A stretch of DNA of 64,000 nucleotides. Origin: Rotaria sp. Silwood1. Taxonomy: Eukaryota > Rotifera > Eurotatoria > Philodinida > Philodinidae. Under the pieces are notes generated by a model that had not been told where the DNA came from, ran no database searches, and saw only the letters and a program-made list of their open reading frames with translations. This document shows positions 13,101 through 24,970 of the stretch, piece after piece. The stretch is from NCBI GenBank assembly GCA_905250075.1, contig CAJNOP010000011.1:558001-622000 (forward strand). The letters are read 5' to 3'. Positions within the stretch are counted from its first letter, which is position 1, and each line of letters begins with the position of its first letter. The translations under genes were made by a program, and so were the position numbers.

Positions 13101-15654
13101 GATTATAAATGAACAGTAATAAGTATCATATAGTTGGTGTAATGTTGAACTCTTTATGGTCTATATATTATACAGTTAATTAAAAGTTCGATAAATAAAT
13201 AAAACTTGTTATTTTTGTAGTTTATATGATCATTGAAAAAGAAAATGTCAAAAACAATAGGATGCTTGATTTATCTTAGTCATACTGTGAGTAACTTTCA
13301 TCAATTTGTCAATGAATGAAGTGGTAATTTTTAGCCTATTTATGAATAAAAAATGATGAGGTCTTTTATGTAAGCATTTTTTTTTCATATGATATTTTAA
13401 ATGCGTAGAAAATAATTTGCGCACTTGAATAAAACTACAATCAAAATAAAGTACAGAAAATCAAGACTGACTTATTGTTCATGTTAACATTTTGGAGACT
13501 GAACTCACATATATTGTATATGGTTATGAAATTTGACTAAGGAAAGAAACTCTTCAAAAAAACTAAAACTGAGGTTTTTTTTAATATGGAGTATTCCGAT
13601 ATAAGTTTTATATATATTAATTTTATATGCTATTGAAATTCTCTTTTCATCTAGAAATATTATCTGTAGTAGGAGTTCTTTGCATAGTTCTTCTATGGAT
13701 ATTCAAAAATCTCTAATGATATTTACCGAAAGAAATAAGGTAACAATTCAAAAACTAAGTTTAATGATTGATTCTTATTTAAATATTTATACCAGTGGTG
13801 CAGCTGTGTTTAAGAAGATTTGTAAAATGATTTTAGAAATTTATGTTTCTATATGCTTAATCTATCAACATCGAACTGATATTTTCTTTATAAAGTCAAT
13901 AATGGAAAGAAACTTAAATTTGTAGATTATCATTTATAATTTATTCATGAAATCCTACAGATCTTATAATGCTTGAAAATCCATACAAGACCATCCTGCA
14001 CTGACTTATCAACCAACTAGACTTACTGTTACATATTTTTCATCTCTTGTATCTTGAACAATAAATAGAAACACTCCTTAGAAAATTTCTTTAATACGTG
14101 CAAATACTAGTCAAACACTCTATAAACCGGATTGATTCACGCGGCATACGTAAAGATTGTGATGTAGGTCTTTGTATTGTTGATTGTTCTCAGACATTTC
14201 ATATTCGATTACATTTTTATATTTTTTGCATTCATTTCCCTTCTCATATATTATTGAGTTTTTATTTATTATAATTCTTGAAACTGTGTTTTCTGTCTAT
14301 TATGGTAAAATACACATTATGTATTTTTTAAATTAATTTTCAACTATAAGTGATTTTGTCAACAGAAATTCAACTTTTTTCTCTAAAGTCAAGTCAATTC
14401 TTAAAGGATTGATAAACATTCTAACAGATTTCACTATAAAATGATGTTATTGTTTGACTAATAAAAGAATTTCACAAGAATATGAACAATTATATATTTT
14501 GAAAATTTTAGATCATTTAATTGATTTGTTTGATGAAAAAAATCGAAGAATTTAACTTTAACAGAAGAATAAAATAGGGAAAATCAGACTCTTTCTCGGC
14601 TTGTCTACATAATGTGAATAATGAAAAAAATAAGTCTATCTTAGTGAAAATACTCATCTAGTGAGCACTTATTCGAGTAATTTCCTACAGAATTATTCAC
14701 AAGAAAAAGGATGCATACTCAATAGAACTTTATTTTTTCATACGCTTTCAATTGTCATGTTTTCGAATAACATGATTCTTTTTTAGATGCAAAAAAGCGA
14801 GATCCAAACAACATGTCAGATTGATGAAGAAATCTACAGAAGTAGAAAAACCTGAGAGAATTTTTTCTAAGTATATTGAGTATCTCTAATCATAGTCCGA
14901 TATACAAATATGAAAAATTAAAAGTTTTCTATTATATCTTGAAATTGTTATGCTACTGGATTGATGATGATTTTGACAAAAAGTTTTTGTTCTAAATAAA
15001 TTTCATAAATGCTTTTAAGTATATAATTTATCTATTTTGAAAAGCGAACATTCAATTTGCGCAGGATATAGAAAACTATTACAACAAGTTTCGATGGGAT
15101 TATATAATCATTATTTTGTGCTCAACCGTAAGAAAATCTCTTTTCTTTCTGAATATTTATCATATTGTAATGTGAATGTTACAATATAAATATTTGTTAC
15201 AGTATAATGCCTATATTGAAAAAAACAAAACATTTATGCTTTATATTGGGTTCATTTCGTATTCAGATCAAAGAAAGATGGGAATAGAAACGATCATTTT
15301 GTTCAATAGTTAGCAAACTATAGAAATCTCAACAAATATTTATACATATATGCTTCATGTCAATGTTGTATCAATGAAGTTTTTTCTCTTGATGACTCGA
15401 AACAAGTGTTTATATGTTTTCTGATTTTATTAAATATTAAAAACAATACATCTTACATTTACAAAAGGCTCTTGAAACACTCATAAACATTCAGTTACAA
15501 GTATTTCAATAGTTGTTGACGACAGAATATGACATAAAAATACAGAACACGATATTATGTGAGAGCTTTCAGCAGCAAATTACTTTTGATACAATTATAC
15601 AACACAAGACTGTTGGATTTCATTAAAGGAGGCATTCGGAACAACGCCATGTTT
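10145..15654. other. Intergenic region between receptor copies 1 and 2
   Basis: 5.5 kb of AT-rich DNA. The short ORFs in it have no recognisable domain and no supporting splice pattern. The last part, about 15060-15654, is the 3' flank of receptor copy 2 and is repeated in inverted orientation at about 24971-25480 and partly at 28809-29280. An example is the TTTATGCTTTATATTGGGTT run near 15234, whose reverse complement lies near 25330. Confidence 0.6.
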
Positions 15655-16635
15655 TCAAGTATTGGTACCAGGTTTTGTTGTATTCAATATCTGTCGTACA
15701 GTACCAGTTCGCATTTGTGGTGCAACTCGTTGATTGTTTGTTTTACATACAATCATCGCGAAAAATTCTTGTCGAAACTCATCATATGTAATCATATACA
15801 ATGCAAATGATAATATATGATAAGTATAAAGAAGACCATCCAATAAATGCAAAATGGTAGAACCTGCTGTAGAAAAGAATGCATAACCTACAGTAGCTGG
15901 TATAGTCATAATTAGAAAAAGGAATGTGGTAATAACCAATGTAATTGAGATGGATCGATGTTGAATGCGTGAATTTTGAACAGTACTTGTATGACGAAGA
16001 TGAATTAAGTGATAAATAACACCACTATTGAATGTAACCATTAATATAAATGGTGCGCAGTTGTATACTCCTAGATTGACATAATCCCATAGTGGATATA
16101 CAGCATATAGCCAAGATTCAATATTAATCGTACCATTGGGTCTATAATAGCAAACAAAAAGAAAAAAATGAAAGTTGAGAAGAACAAGAATGCCCATAAT
16201 GCATGCAATTATAATAAGAATATTTTTTGATTTGCCAAACCATGTTCGATGAAGACGACTCAATGACAAATATCGATCAAGAGAGACGAAAACACGAAGC
16301 CAAGCTGATGATTGAGCAGTAAAATAGTTAAGAAAGGAGAAAAACCTACATAGAGGTATTGCTCGTTTTGAAAAAGTAAATCCATATATGGTAGCAAGAT
16401 AATGATCGATATTCCATCCATATAACATAAGAATATCAAAGATAGCCATTGCTCTCATATAATGAAGTGTTGGTCTTGTTTTTGTGTTTCTGAGTGTTGA
16501 TCGACAAAGAACAATAAATGTTAAAATATTGAGTAAAGTACCAACAATGACCATGGTTAACGAATAGTACGCACCAATTATTGCTGCTCTTGATGGCTCG
16601 GTTGTTATTATTGATGTCGTATTAACATCCGACAT
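15655..16635 (-). CDS. Rhodopsin-like 7TM receptor, lineage-specific family (copy 2)
   Basis: Single exon, ATG at 16635-16633, 326 residues, same seven-helix plan as copy 1. Conserved pieces include the TM1 Asn (GTLLNILTF), the TRPTLHYMRAMAIFDILMLY block through TM2, SSAWLRVFVSLDRYLSLS with an intact DRY, WDYVNLGVYNCAPF before TM5, IMTIPATVGYAFF in TM6 and YMITYDEFRQEF after TM7. The N-terminus has an NTT sequon. It is closest to the + strand copy at 23990: both begin MS..NTTSI.TTEPSRAA and share the long C-tail ending in TNT. Neighbouring sequence on both sides is duplicated with that gene in inverted orientation, so the pair arose by an inverted duplication. Ligand unknown. Confidence 0.85.
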   Translation of the reverse strand: MSDVNTTSIITTEPSRAAIIGAYYSLTMVIVGTLLNILTFIVLCRSTLRNTKTRPTLHYMRAMAIFDILMLYGWNIDHYLATIYGFTFSKRAIPLCRFFSFLNYFTAQSSAWLRVFVSLDRYLSLSRLHRTWFGKSKNILIIIACIMGILVLLNFHFFLFVCYYRPNGTINIESWLYAVYPLWDYVNLGVYNCAPFILMVTFNSGVIYHLIHLRHTSTVQNSRIQHRSISITLVITTFLFLIMTIPATVGYAFFSTAGSTILHLLDGLLYTYHILSFALYMITYDEFRQEFFAMIVCKTNNQRVAPQMRTGTVRQILNTTKPGTNT

Positions 16636-17280
16636 TATATAATGGATTGTTGATTATTTAAAATTGTTTTCTTATACAAATGAGTGGATCTACAAACGAA
16701 AAGATGACTGAGAAAGGTGTATATTTTTTTGTTTTCGAAACAACTCTTATCTTTAGAACTCATTGCAGCAATCGTATGTAAGAAATTCTCTGACAGAGAA
16801 AACAAAAATCGTGTTTATCTGACTATACAATGATACTTTATCATCAGTATCAAGTCTCTATGTTCTTCATATGATAATATTGGTTTGAGAAAATCATACT
16901 TAAATTTTGAATAAAATGATTATAGATGTTTTCATGAAATTCCAAGATGTAAATGTTTACGATAAACGGCTGATCGGATCCGATTCAGAAGAAGATTTAT
17001 AGTTTGTCCGTTGAGACAACTTCTACATTATTGACTGATCAACTATTTTTGAGTTTTTTGCATGTTTTTCTTTGAAGAAGTCATTTAAAAATGTATTCTT
17101 TCATAAATCAAACAATATCTATCGATGTTGAAGACTATTTCAATGAAAGAACATGCATTAAACTATTTTGATTAGTGAAAATATATTGTAATGCTTCTAA
17201 TATATTTCATCGAGTTTCACTAATATCAAGTTATGCTATCGAAACAGTTCTATGACTTACTACTCATAGAATATACTTCG

Positions 17281-17700
17281 TATGAGCATAGGAGATTAAA
17301 ATGCAAATATAGCGTCGGCAGCACATAGTTTACAATTAATTAATAACGTTCATAAGTCATAACTATCTAAATAGTGCAGAAAGATAAAGAAAGCCATTGC
17401 AAGTAGCTGTGAACGAATTCTGCTCAATTAGATATCCCAAACTTTTGTTTGTGCTATTAATCAGTCGTTTTTCAGTAGTATTTGGAAAAAAAACACTTGA
17501 ACGATATCCCACATGTTTCTTCGGAGAGAATCTATTGAAAAGATGATTTTCTATTCTAGTTCGATACTCATGCTGGAAATATTCCTTGGCAAAATTGCTT
17601 GGAAAATCCTAATATCGCGGTGAAAAAATCTCTAATAATGCGAAAAATTTGAATCTATAGGAAGGCTAGCGTGTTCTATAAAATAAATAAAATTTCACGC
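17281..17700. repeat. Receptor 5' flank repeat, copy a
   Basis: It shares long runs with 18800-19230 (direct), such as CTATCTAAATAGTGCAGAAA and the following GATAAAGAAAGCC. It also matches the reverse complement of about 23400-23760, where CACCGAGATATTAGGATTTT matches CACCGCGATATTAGGATTTT read on the other strand. It lies upstream of receptor copy 2. Confidence 0.75.
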
Positions 17701-18799
17701 AAATCTAAGATAAAGATTGAGCACCTCTTTATAGTGATACGCGACGACTCACACAGAAAATTTTTTTTTATGAATAATCTATAGTTATATAAAGTTTTCT
17801 ATTCATTGATAGAGGCCAAAAGAAAAGAAATCTGTGGAAGTAAATAGTAGAGAGCGCAATTATGATAAAGCAACACTCTTATGTCATTACTGCAGCGACT
17901 GTGAAATAACTATGACAAAGAAACAGTTTGATTTAATTGTGACAAATTGAGAAACCGGTAGAATGACTTACTCTAGTAGTAAGCGGTGCAAGTCTTTGGA
18001 AAAATGTCATATTCTGCTAGATCATATTGTCAACTTCTAAACCAATAAAATTTTGTTTTTATTAGAAAGAGTAATGTATGAACTACATATTTAATATGAG
18101 ATATATTTTTTCAAAATGACTTTAACAAGGAGAAAGCGCCAGAAACAAAACATTTCTACAAAAAAGCTCTTGTAAATTCACCATCGCGCAACATTGGCTC
18201 TCTAGTTCCATTAAACTTTTTATATTAGAAGTGAAATGGAAAACTATGTTTCACGTTGAATTTTCTAGCGTTAAGAGTGCTCTTTCCAATAGCGGATTGG
18301 AAGCTAAATTTACTCTTAGTTTTATCACAAGATATAGCTATGTTTGCAAGAGACTAGGCAATTTGATCGTTCCTACTAACTGACTGCTTTGCAGCAATAA
18401 ACATTTTTTTTTAATTGTTCTTTCCTTCTAAGTATCTATGGTCTGACATATTTCGAACAAATAACGCATCAACAATCCAGTTCATGTACGGATTCTGAAG
18501 ATTGAGACTGACGTTCTTGCAAAATTCCATTTTACAAAAAATTTCAGTGTCCAAATTTTTTTTTAAATACATAGCCAAGAACAGATCTAAACAAGTTCAA
18601 AATAATTGTGAAATACAAACTTTTCCAGTTGCAAGAACGTTTTTAGAGTTGTTTTGTTTTTGGCATTTCCGCCTTCTTTGATTCGTTCTGGAAAAATATT
18701 TCTCATACAAAGTTTGTAGCTCAGACATTACTCTTTCTAACAAAAATAGAATTCATGGTTTTAGAAGTTAGCAATATGGTCTAACAGAGTATGACATTT

Positions 18800-19230
18800 T
18801 TCTAAAAACTTTTACACTCCTTATTAGTTTACAGTTAACTAATAACGTCCATAAGTTATGGCTATCTAAATAGTGCAGAAAGATAAAGAAAGCCAATGCA
18901 TGTAATGCAGAACGGATTCTGCTCAATCAGATATTCCAAACTTTTGATGGGGTTGTCAATTAGTCCTTGTTCAGTTGTTTTTCAAAAAAACGTTTGAGCA
19001 GTATTCTGCACGTTTCTTCGGAGAGAGTCTATCGAAAAGATAATTTTTATTCTAGGTCTATACGCATCTTCGAAGATTTCATTGAAAGATTGTTCGAAAA
19101 ATCCTAATATCTTCGTAGAAAAATTTCTCATAAGGCCATAAGATTTGCACTTATATATATGAAGCAATGCACTTTGTCAAGTAGGCCAAATTTCACTCAA
19201 ATCTAAGATAGGGATTGAGTACCTCTTTTT
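18800..19230. repeat. Receptor 5' flank repeat, copy b
   Basis: Direct, diverged copy of the segment at 17281-17700, about 1.5 kb further upstream of receptor copy 2. Both contain the AGTGCAGAAAGATAAAGAAA core and end with a CAAATCTAAGATA..GATTGAG motif. A second copy without an adjacent intact receptor suggests a tandem unit whose gene has been lost. Confidence 0.7.
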
Positions 19231-19321
19231 GGTAGTATGAAAGTGTTACGAGTTGAGTAAACTATTGAATGACCTATTCTAGTATACTCAACAGAGTCTT
19301 ACGAAAATAGTATTTAAAAGG

Positions 19322-19395
19322 GTTCCATTAGATGAATTAAAAATGTTTCCATTAGATGAATTTAATAGGCTTCCATTAGATGAATTTAAAAGTCT
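19322..19395. repeat. Three-copy tandem repeat
   Basis: Three near-identical ~28 bp units, each containing TTCCATTAGATGAATT, occur head to tail. No coding role is apparent. Confidence 0.7.
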
Positions 19396-22300
19396 ATGAT
19401 TGTCTTACGTCAAATATAAAGGTAAAGACATTCTATTCCAAGAATCCACTTGCAAGAAAAAGTGATGTTCTATATATTAGTATATTGTGTTTTTCAAACA
19501 ACAACAAACTATATAAGCTGAATCTGACAGATCGTTGATATTTCGGCAAATGTGCATCTAGTCTCTCTATTTAAGATTTCCTTTCATTTTAATGTCTGCC
19601 AAAGGTTTATCTTGAATGAAAGATGACATGATAGGTGTTAGCAATGACAAATTATGCATCAAAGAGATGTTCTTTAGCAAAAATTCTTAACTATATATTG
19701 TTTGATATTGAAGCTAATTGCGATTAATTTTATCGTTTGAAGCATCTGCCATAATTGCAAAAAGATAATCATTTTAAAATCCTGCAGATTATCACGAAAC
19801 AGTAATCTATTTCTTAATGGGTATATTTTTGTATTCATAATCTATAGGTTCTCCATTTAGATTATATTTCAGAGAACTATGATATTATTATTAGCATGAA
19901 CTTCTATCTGACTTCATTGTTAGGATTATCATTTTATCTCACAGTTATTAAAGTGTTAGTATAGTAATATGTTACATATGACATTTATCCTTTGAAGTAA
20001 TCATCATTTGTATATACATAGCAGTAAAGATCATATTTTTTGACTTTGTAATATTCAACAATTTCAAGATATTTAACATAGATGAGTTTTGTTGACATAC
20101 AACTTCGTTTATGTGCAGCTTTTTTTTCTTAATCTATTTTCATTTTGACAATTATTTTCAATGTCTTATTCTGTGTTTTCCAAAAAAGCATTAGATCATA
20201 AGTCCATGACTTACAAAAAAGTTGCTTTGCAATTATTATTAATCAAAATATTGCAGTAGAGAGTCTGTAGAGTTATTTAATAACATATTTAGATATATAT
20301 TGCTTTTTGTTGATGGTGGACCTACCAGGTTTATAGTAAAAAATAATTCAAAAGCTTCTTACATGTCTAGCCTCACCATACAAAAAGAGAATATGTAGCT
20401 AAATATGGTAATGAATAATTTTTAATTTTGAAGTCTCTCAGAGAAAACGGTTAATATTTTCTGATTTTTCTACTTTTATTGCTATATTTAAATTTTTGAA
20501 TAAATAGATTCAACCTATAGAACATACATTAAGAAGTACAGAAAGGGGATAATTGCCAAGTCTTGAATACATCCTCATATAAATATATTATCATTGCTGA
20601 TGTATTTTATCACGTATAATAATTCGTGAGAAGAATATATTGTAATGATTAAATGAAAAAAGAAAGATAAAAAAAAAGTTCAATTCATGTTTCTAAATCA
20701 AATGTGAAACAAGATCTATGCATATTTATCCAATGAGTTCTATTCGAAAATGACTTGTTGACTACGTACGTGTATAGAAAATAGTCATATATAAGCTTAT
20801 CTGTTGCGATAGATCATAACTTTTCTTTCTCAAGCATTCTACTAGCAGTAACAAATAAGTTAGTGTTTAGCCAACAAGTGATTTTCGAATAGGGCTTATT
20901 CAATAAAATGTTTTGCACAAGGAGAGTTATGATGAAGTTAACTTTGCCTAGAGATATACAACTGATAAAAAAGAAAAAAAAATACTTTACAAACATCGAT
21001 TTTTCAAAAGAAGAGATATAATGCATGAAATCTGGTGATAAATAGTTCAAATTATTCAAGTAGGCTGAAAGAACAAAACTTGGTTCTATCTATAAATTTT
21101 TCAAAATCATCATCATAGTGGTGATGACAAGTTTCCAGAAAGAAATTTATGGATCCAGACATCAGAATCTTTGACTGAATTTATTTTCGCAGTTCTCTCA
21201 ATTGTAAAATTAAAAATCACAATATTCTGATTAAAACAAAGATTAGAAAGCGATTTTTCTACTTAGGCAAAATTACTATTTAATGCTCCTTGAAAAGCAG
21301 ACAATATGACACACTAGAAATGCTTATTTAGATAAGTGCAGTCGGATAAAAACAAAATCAGAATTAAAGACATTTTACATCAATAAAATTAATTTCATAA
21401 TATCGGAGAAGATAGAATTTGATCTATACATGTGTATGCAACATACCCGTGAAAAGCAATGACACGGGCAGCTCTATTAAATGTACTTGTAATGATCGAA
21501 AATTTTATAGTCAAATGTATATATAAATGAAAAATTCTACAAAGGATAAACTATAATTTAATAAACAGCAAATGTGTACTATGAATGAAAGCATACGTCC
21601 ATTAGAAAATGAATTCTTGCTTGGTAATAATTTGTAAGACTTAAAAATGATTACTTCACTGCAATTATGACAGATACTTCAAATGATAAAATTAATCATA
21701 ATCATCTTCGACATTAAACAATATAAATTCAAGAATGTTGACTTTGGATTATCTCGTTGGTGAATAAATTTTTCATGCTTAACGTCTTTCATGTCATCTA
21801 TCATTTAAGATAAAACTTTGACTGACACTTAAATGAAAGAAAATCCTAAGCAGAGACAATACATACACATTTTCGGAGGCGTCAATGACATGTTGAGTTT
21901 AGATTATATAATCTGCCGTTACTTCAAAAAAATACTACACAATTTACTAAAACACAAAGCATCAGTTTTTCTTTTGAGTGAGTACTTGAACAGTGTCCTT
22001 GACTATACATTTGACATAAGATCATCGCCTATTTTGAAACTTGTCTAATGGACATTTTGATAGTATTGTTTTGAGAGTTTGTTGAGTGTTCCGTTTTTTT
22101 CAACGTTGTTATGAAGAACTTCCGAAGGAATTAGATTTCACAACAAGTGTATGCTTTTCAAGAAAACTATTCATGCTCGTCATTGCTAGTTTATTCTGAG
22201 TATTTGCGCAATATTTTACAAAGTTTCATATAAAGAGTTTTGGAGTCAATAATATAGGAATATTAATTTATATTTATCTTATACACTAAAGATAATTGCA

Positions 22301-23399
22301 TCATTTATATTAGTAAAATAAAAATAAATTAAATGCACAAGAAAGATTTTTTTTTTATGAGTAACAAACAAAAAAATACCTAATATAATAACAAGATATT
22401 TTAAATAGAAGAAGCTTATGACATGAAATTATTTGTAATTCTTTTCGACTCATCATGATTTTAGAATAGATTTGAACTAGATTAATCGGTAGTTTTAAAT
22501 GCGAGGGGAATTTGAAATTTTCTCGCAGATATACACAATATATAATCGACTTCCTATCATTTGTTTACACATTATATATATCATTTTTCGATAACTGCAT
22601 AAGTTAAATCACAAAGCTCATCATTAAAACATATGACTTTTCAACCTAAGTGATAGAAAAATACTATTTATAGCTAATTAACTATTTGATTCATTCACCA
22701 TAATGATGCAATAATATGAATTCATCAGAAAAACGCAAAAAAATACATCTGGAATTCATCATCTTTATGATAAGACATTATCCATTGTGTATATTTTAAA
22801 AGAAGTTATCTTTTGACTGCAATTTTGTTAGATTAACATGGTTTAGAGATTTACTCCTATATGTAATTCTCAGACCGTTCATAATTAGAAGGTGTTCATT
22901 GATACAGATAGTACCTGTCCTCTTCTTTCTAAAGAAAACTAAGCTTTCTTTTAGACTTTTGAAGTTTTTTCGAAATAGAACAGCAAAAGAAGCATGGTCT
23001 TTGATCTAGAATGCACAAGCAAACAGTGAAATTCTTTTGTTTTTTCGAAGAAAACTGAAAGTGCCATGATGGAGGTATGCAATATTCTTTTTGGTCAATG
23101 GCTTTCCGAACACCCTCTAATAGATGCCTCCTGAAAATGGATCAAAGACAACATTTAAGAATTTCTGCAATTATTTATTCACCACGGCATCACTATGATG
23201 ACTAAATCTCTCTATTTCTTGACACTTCACGTATTTGATTATAGTGCTTTTTCAAATAAACGGAAAGCTTCATTCAGTAAATTTCTTCTAATTAACGAAA
23301 ACTTCATACAACTACATATTGTTTATATCAGCCTTTACACATTAGTTGCGAAGTACCACCATAGAGAAGTGCACAGTCACTATCTTAGATTTGTGTGAA

Positions 23400-23760
23400 C
23401 AGCAATCTACTACATAGAATATATTGGTGTGTCTATATATTCAAACTTTTAACCTAATTAAAGATTTTTCACCGAGATATTAGGATTTTTCGAACAATAT
23501 TTTACTTGAATCATTCAAGATATGTATAGAACTAAAATAAAATCTTATCTTTTTGGTAGATTTTCTCGTAGGAAACGTGTGGAACATCGCTCAAATATTT
23601 TCTTCCAAATATTCCTGGAAAAGGACTAATTGACAACACAACAAAAGTTTGAGACAGCTATTTGTGCAAAATCTGTCCTTGATTACGTGCATTAACTGTT
23701 TATCTTTCTGCGTTGTTCAGATGATTATGAATAATAGACTTCATTAATTAACTCTAAACT
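23400..23760. repeat. Receptor 5' flank repeat, inverted copy c
   Basis: Reverse-complement relative of the segments at 17281-17700 and 18800-19230, located 230-590 bp upstream of receptor copy 3 on the + strand. The gene and its upstream flank were therefore duplicated together in inverted orientation. Confidence 0.75.
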
Positions 23761-23989
23761 ACGTGCTTCTAAAGTTATATTTCTTTATTAACTCGTATGT
23801 CTGTGTGAAGTATACTCTAAAAATAGTAAGTAATACAAATAAGTTTTTGGCAATGTTTACTGATTTCAACGAAGCTGTATATTACTAAACAGAAGAAGGA
23901 TATACACCTTTCTTAGTTAGCTTTTCGTTTGTAGATCTATTTGTTTCTATAAGAAAAACAAATTTTTGCGACTAGCAATTAATTACATA

Positions 23990-24970
23990 ATGTCAAGTGT
24001 CAATACAACATCAATAACAACAACTGAACCATCAAGAGCAGCTTTGATTGCTGCTCACTATTCCTTAGCATTGGTTATTGTTGGTACTTTACTCAATATT
24101 TTAACATTTATTGTTCTTTGTCGATCAACATTCAGAAACACAAAAACAAGACCAACACTTCATTATATGAGAGCAATGGCTATCTTTGATATTCTTATGT
24201 TATATGGATGGAATATTGATCATTATCTTGCTACTATGCATGGGTTTACTATTCAAAAATTAAATATACCTTTCTGCAGATTTTTTTCATTTCTTAATTA
24301 TTTTGCTGGTCAATCATCAGCTTGGCTTCGTGTTTTTGTATGTTTGGATCGATATTTATCATTGAGTTGTCTTCATCGAACATGGTTCAGTCAATCAAAG
24401 AACATTCTTATCATAATAGCGTGTATTATGGGCATTCTTCTGCTGCTTAACTTTCATTTTTTTCTTTTTGTTTGCTATTATAGAGCAGATGGTACATTTT
24501 CTCTGTATTCTTGGGCATATGAAATATATCCACTATGGGATTATGTTAATTTAGGAGTATACAATTGTGCACCATTTCTATCGATGGTTACATTCAATAG
24601 TGGTGTTATTTATCATTTAATTCGTCTTCGTCATACAAGTACTATTCAAAATTCCCGCATTGAACACCGATCTATCTCAATTACATTGGTTATTACAACA
24701 TTTCTCTTCCTAATTATGACTATACCAGCTACTGTAGGCTTTGCATTTTTTATCTCATCAGACATTACTCTTCTGAGGTTTTTCGATGGCTTGCTCTATA
24801 CTTATCATATATTATCATTTCCATTGTATATGATTACATTTGATGAGTTTCGACAAGAATTTATTGCAATGATTATGTGTAAAACACACAATCACAGAAT
24901 TGCACCGCAAACACGAACTGGTACCGTACCACAAACTTTGTATACAATCAAAAGTATGACCAACACTTAA
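23990..24970 (+). CDS. Rhodopsin-like 7TM receptor, lineage-specific family (copy 3)
   Basis: Single exon, 326 residues. I chose the ATG at 23990 because the protein then aligns end to end with copy 2; the in-frame stretch upstream has no ATG. Seven helices, with the TM1 Asn (GTLLNILTF), the TM2 Asp (AIFDILML), a TM3 Cys (FCRFFSF) and DRY in VCLDRYLSLS. The second outer loop has a CYYRADG motif like copy 2. TM6 reads IMTIPATVGFAFF and TM7 ends FPLYMITFDEFRQEF. The C-tail ends in TNT as in copy 2. The 3' flank (24971-25480) is the inverted counterpart of the copy 2 flank. Ligand unknown. Confidence 0.85.
   Translation: MSSVNTTSITTTEPSRAALIAAHYSLALVIVGTLLNILTFIVLCRSTFRNTKTRPTLHYMRAMAIFDILMLYGWNIDHYLATMHGFTIQKLNIPFCRFFSFLNYFAGQSSAWLRVFVCLDRYLSLSCLHRTWFSQSKNILIIIACIMGILLLLNFHFFLFVCYYRADGTFSLYSWAYEIYPLWDYVNLGVYNCAPFLSMVTFNSGVIYHLIRLRHTSTIQNSRIEHRSISITLVITTFLFLIMTIPATVGFAFFISSDITLLRFFDGLLYTYHILSFPLYMITFDEFRQEFIAMIMCKTHNHRIAPQTRTGTVPQTLYTIKSMTNT

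Larger units (their letters stand above)
16636..23989. other. Intergenic region between inverted receptor copies 2 and 3
   Basis: 7.4 kb without a supportable gene. It contains the duplicated 5' flank segment three times (about 17281-17700, 18800-19230 and, reversed, 23400-23760), the small tandem repeat at 19322-19395, and a stretch (about 20810-22060) directly repeated at about 27215-28270. The ORFs of 60-80 codons inside are not conserved between the duplicated copies, so I treat them as chance. Confidence 0.6.

Noticed and set aside
10145..15558. Several 60-90 codon ORFs in the receptor cluster spacers
   Set aside because: Biased to Ile/Leu/Tyr/Lys as expected of AT-rich chance ORFs, and not conserved between duplicated spacers.
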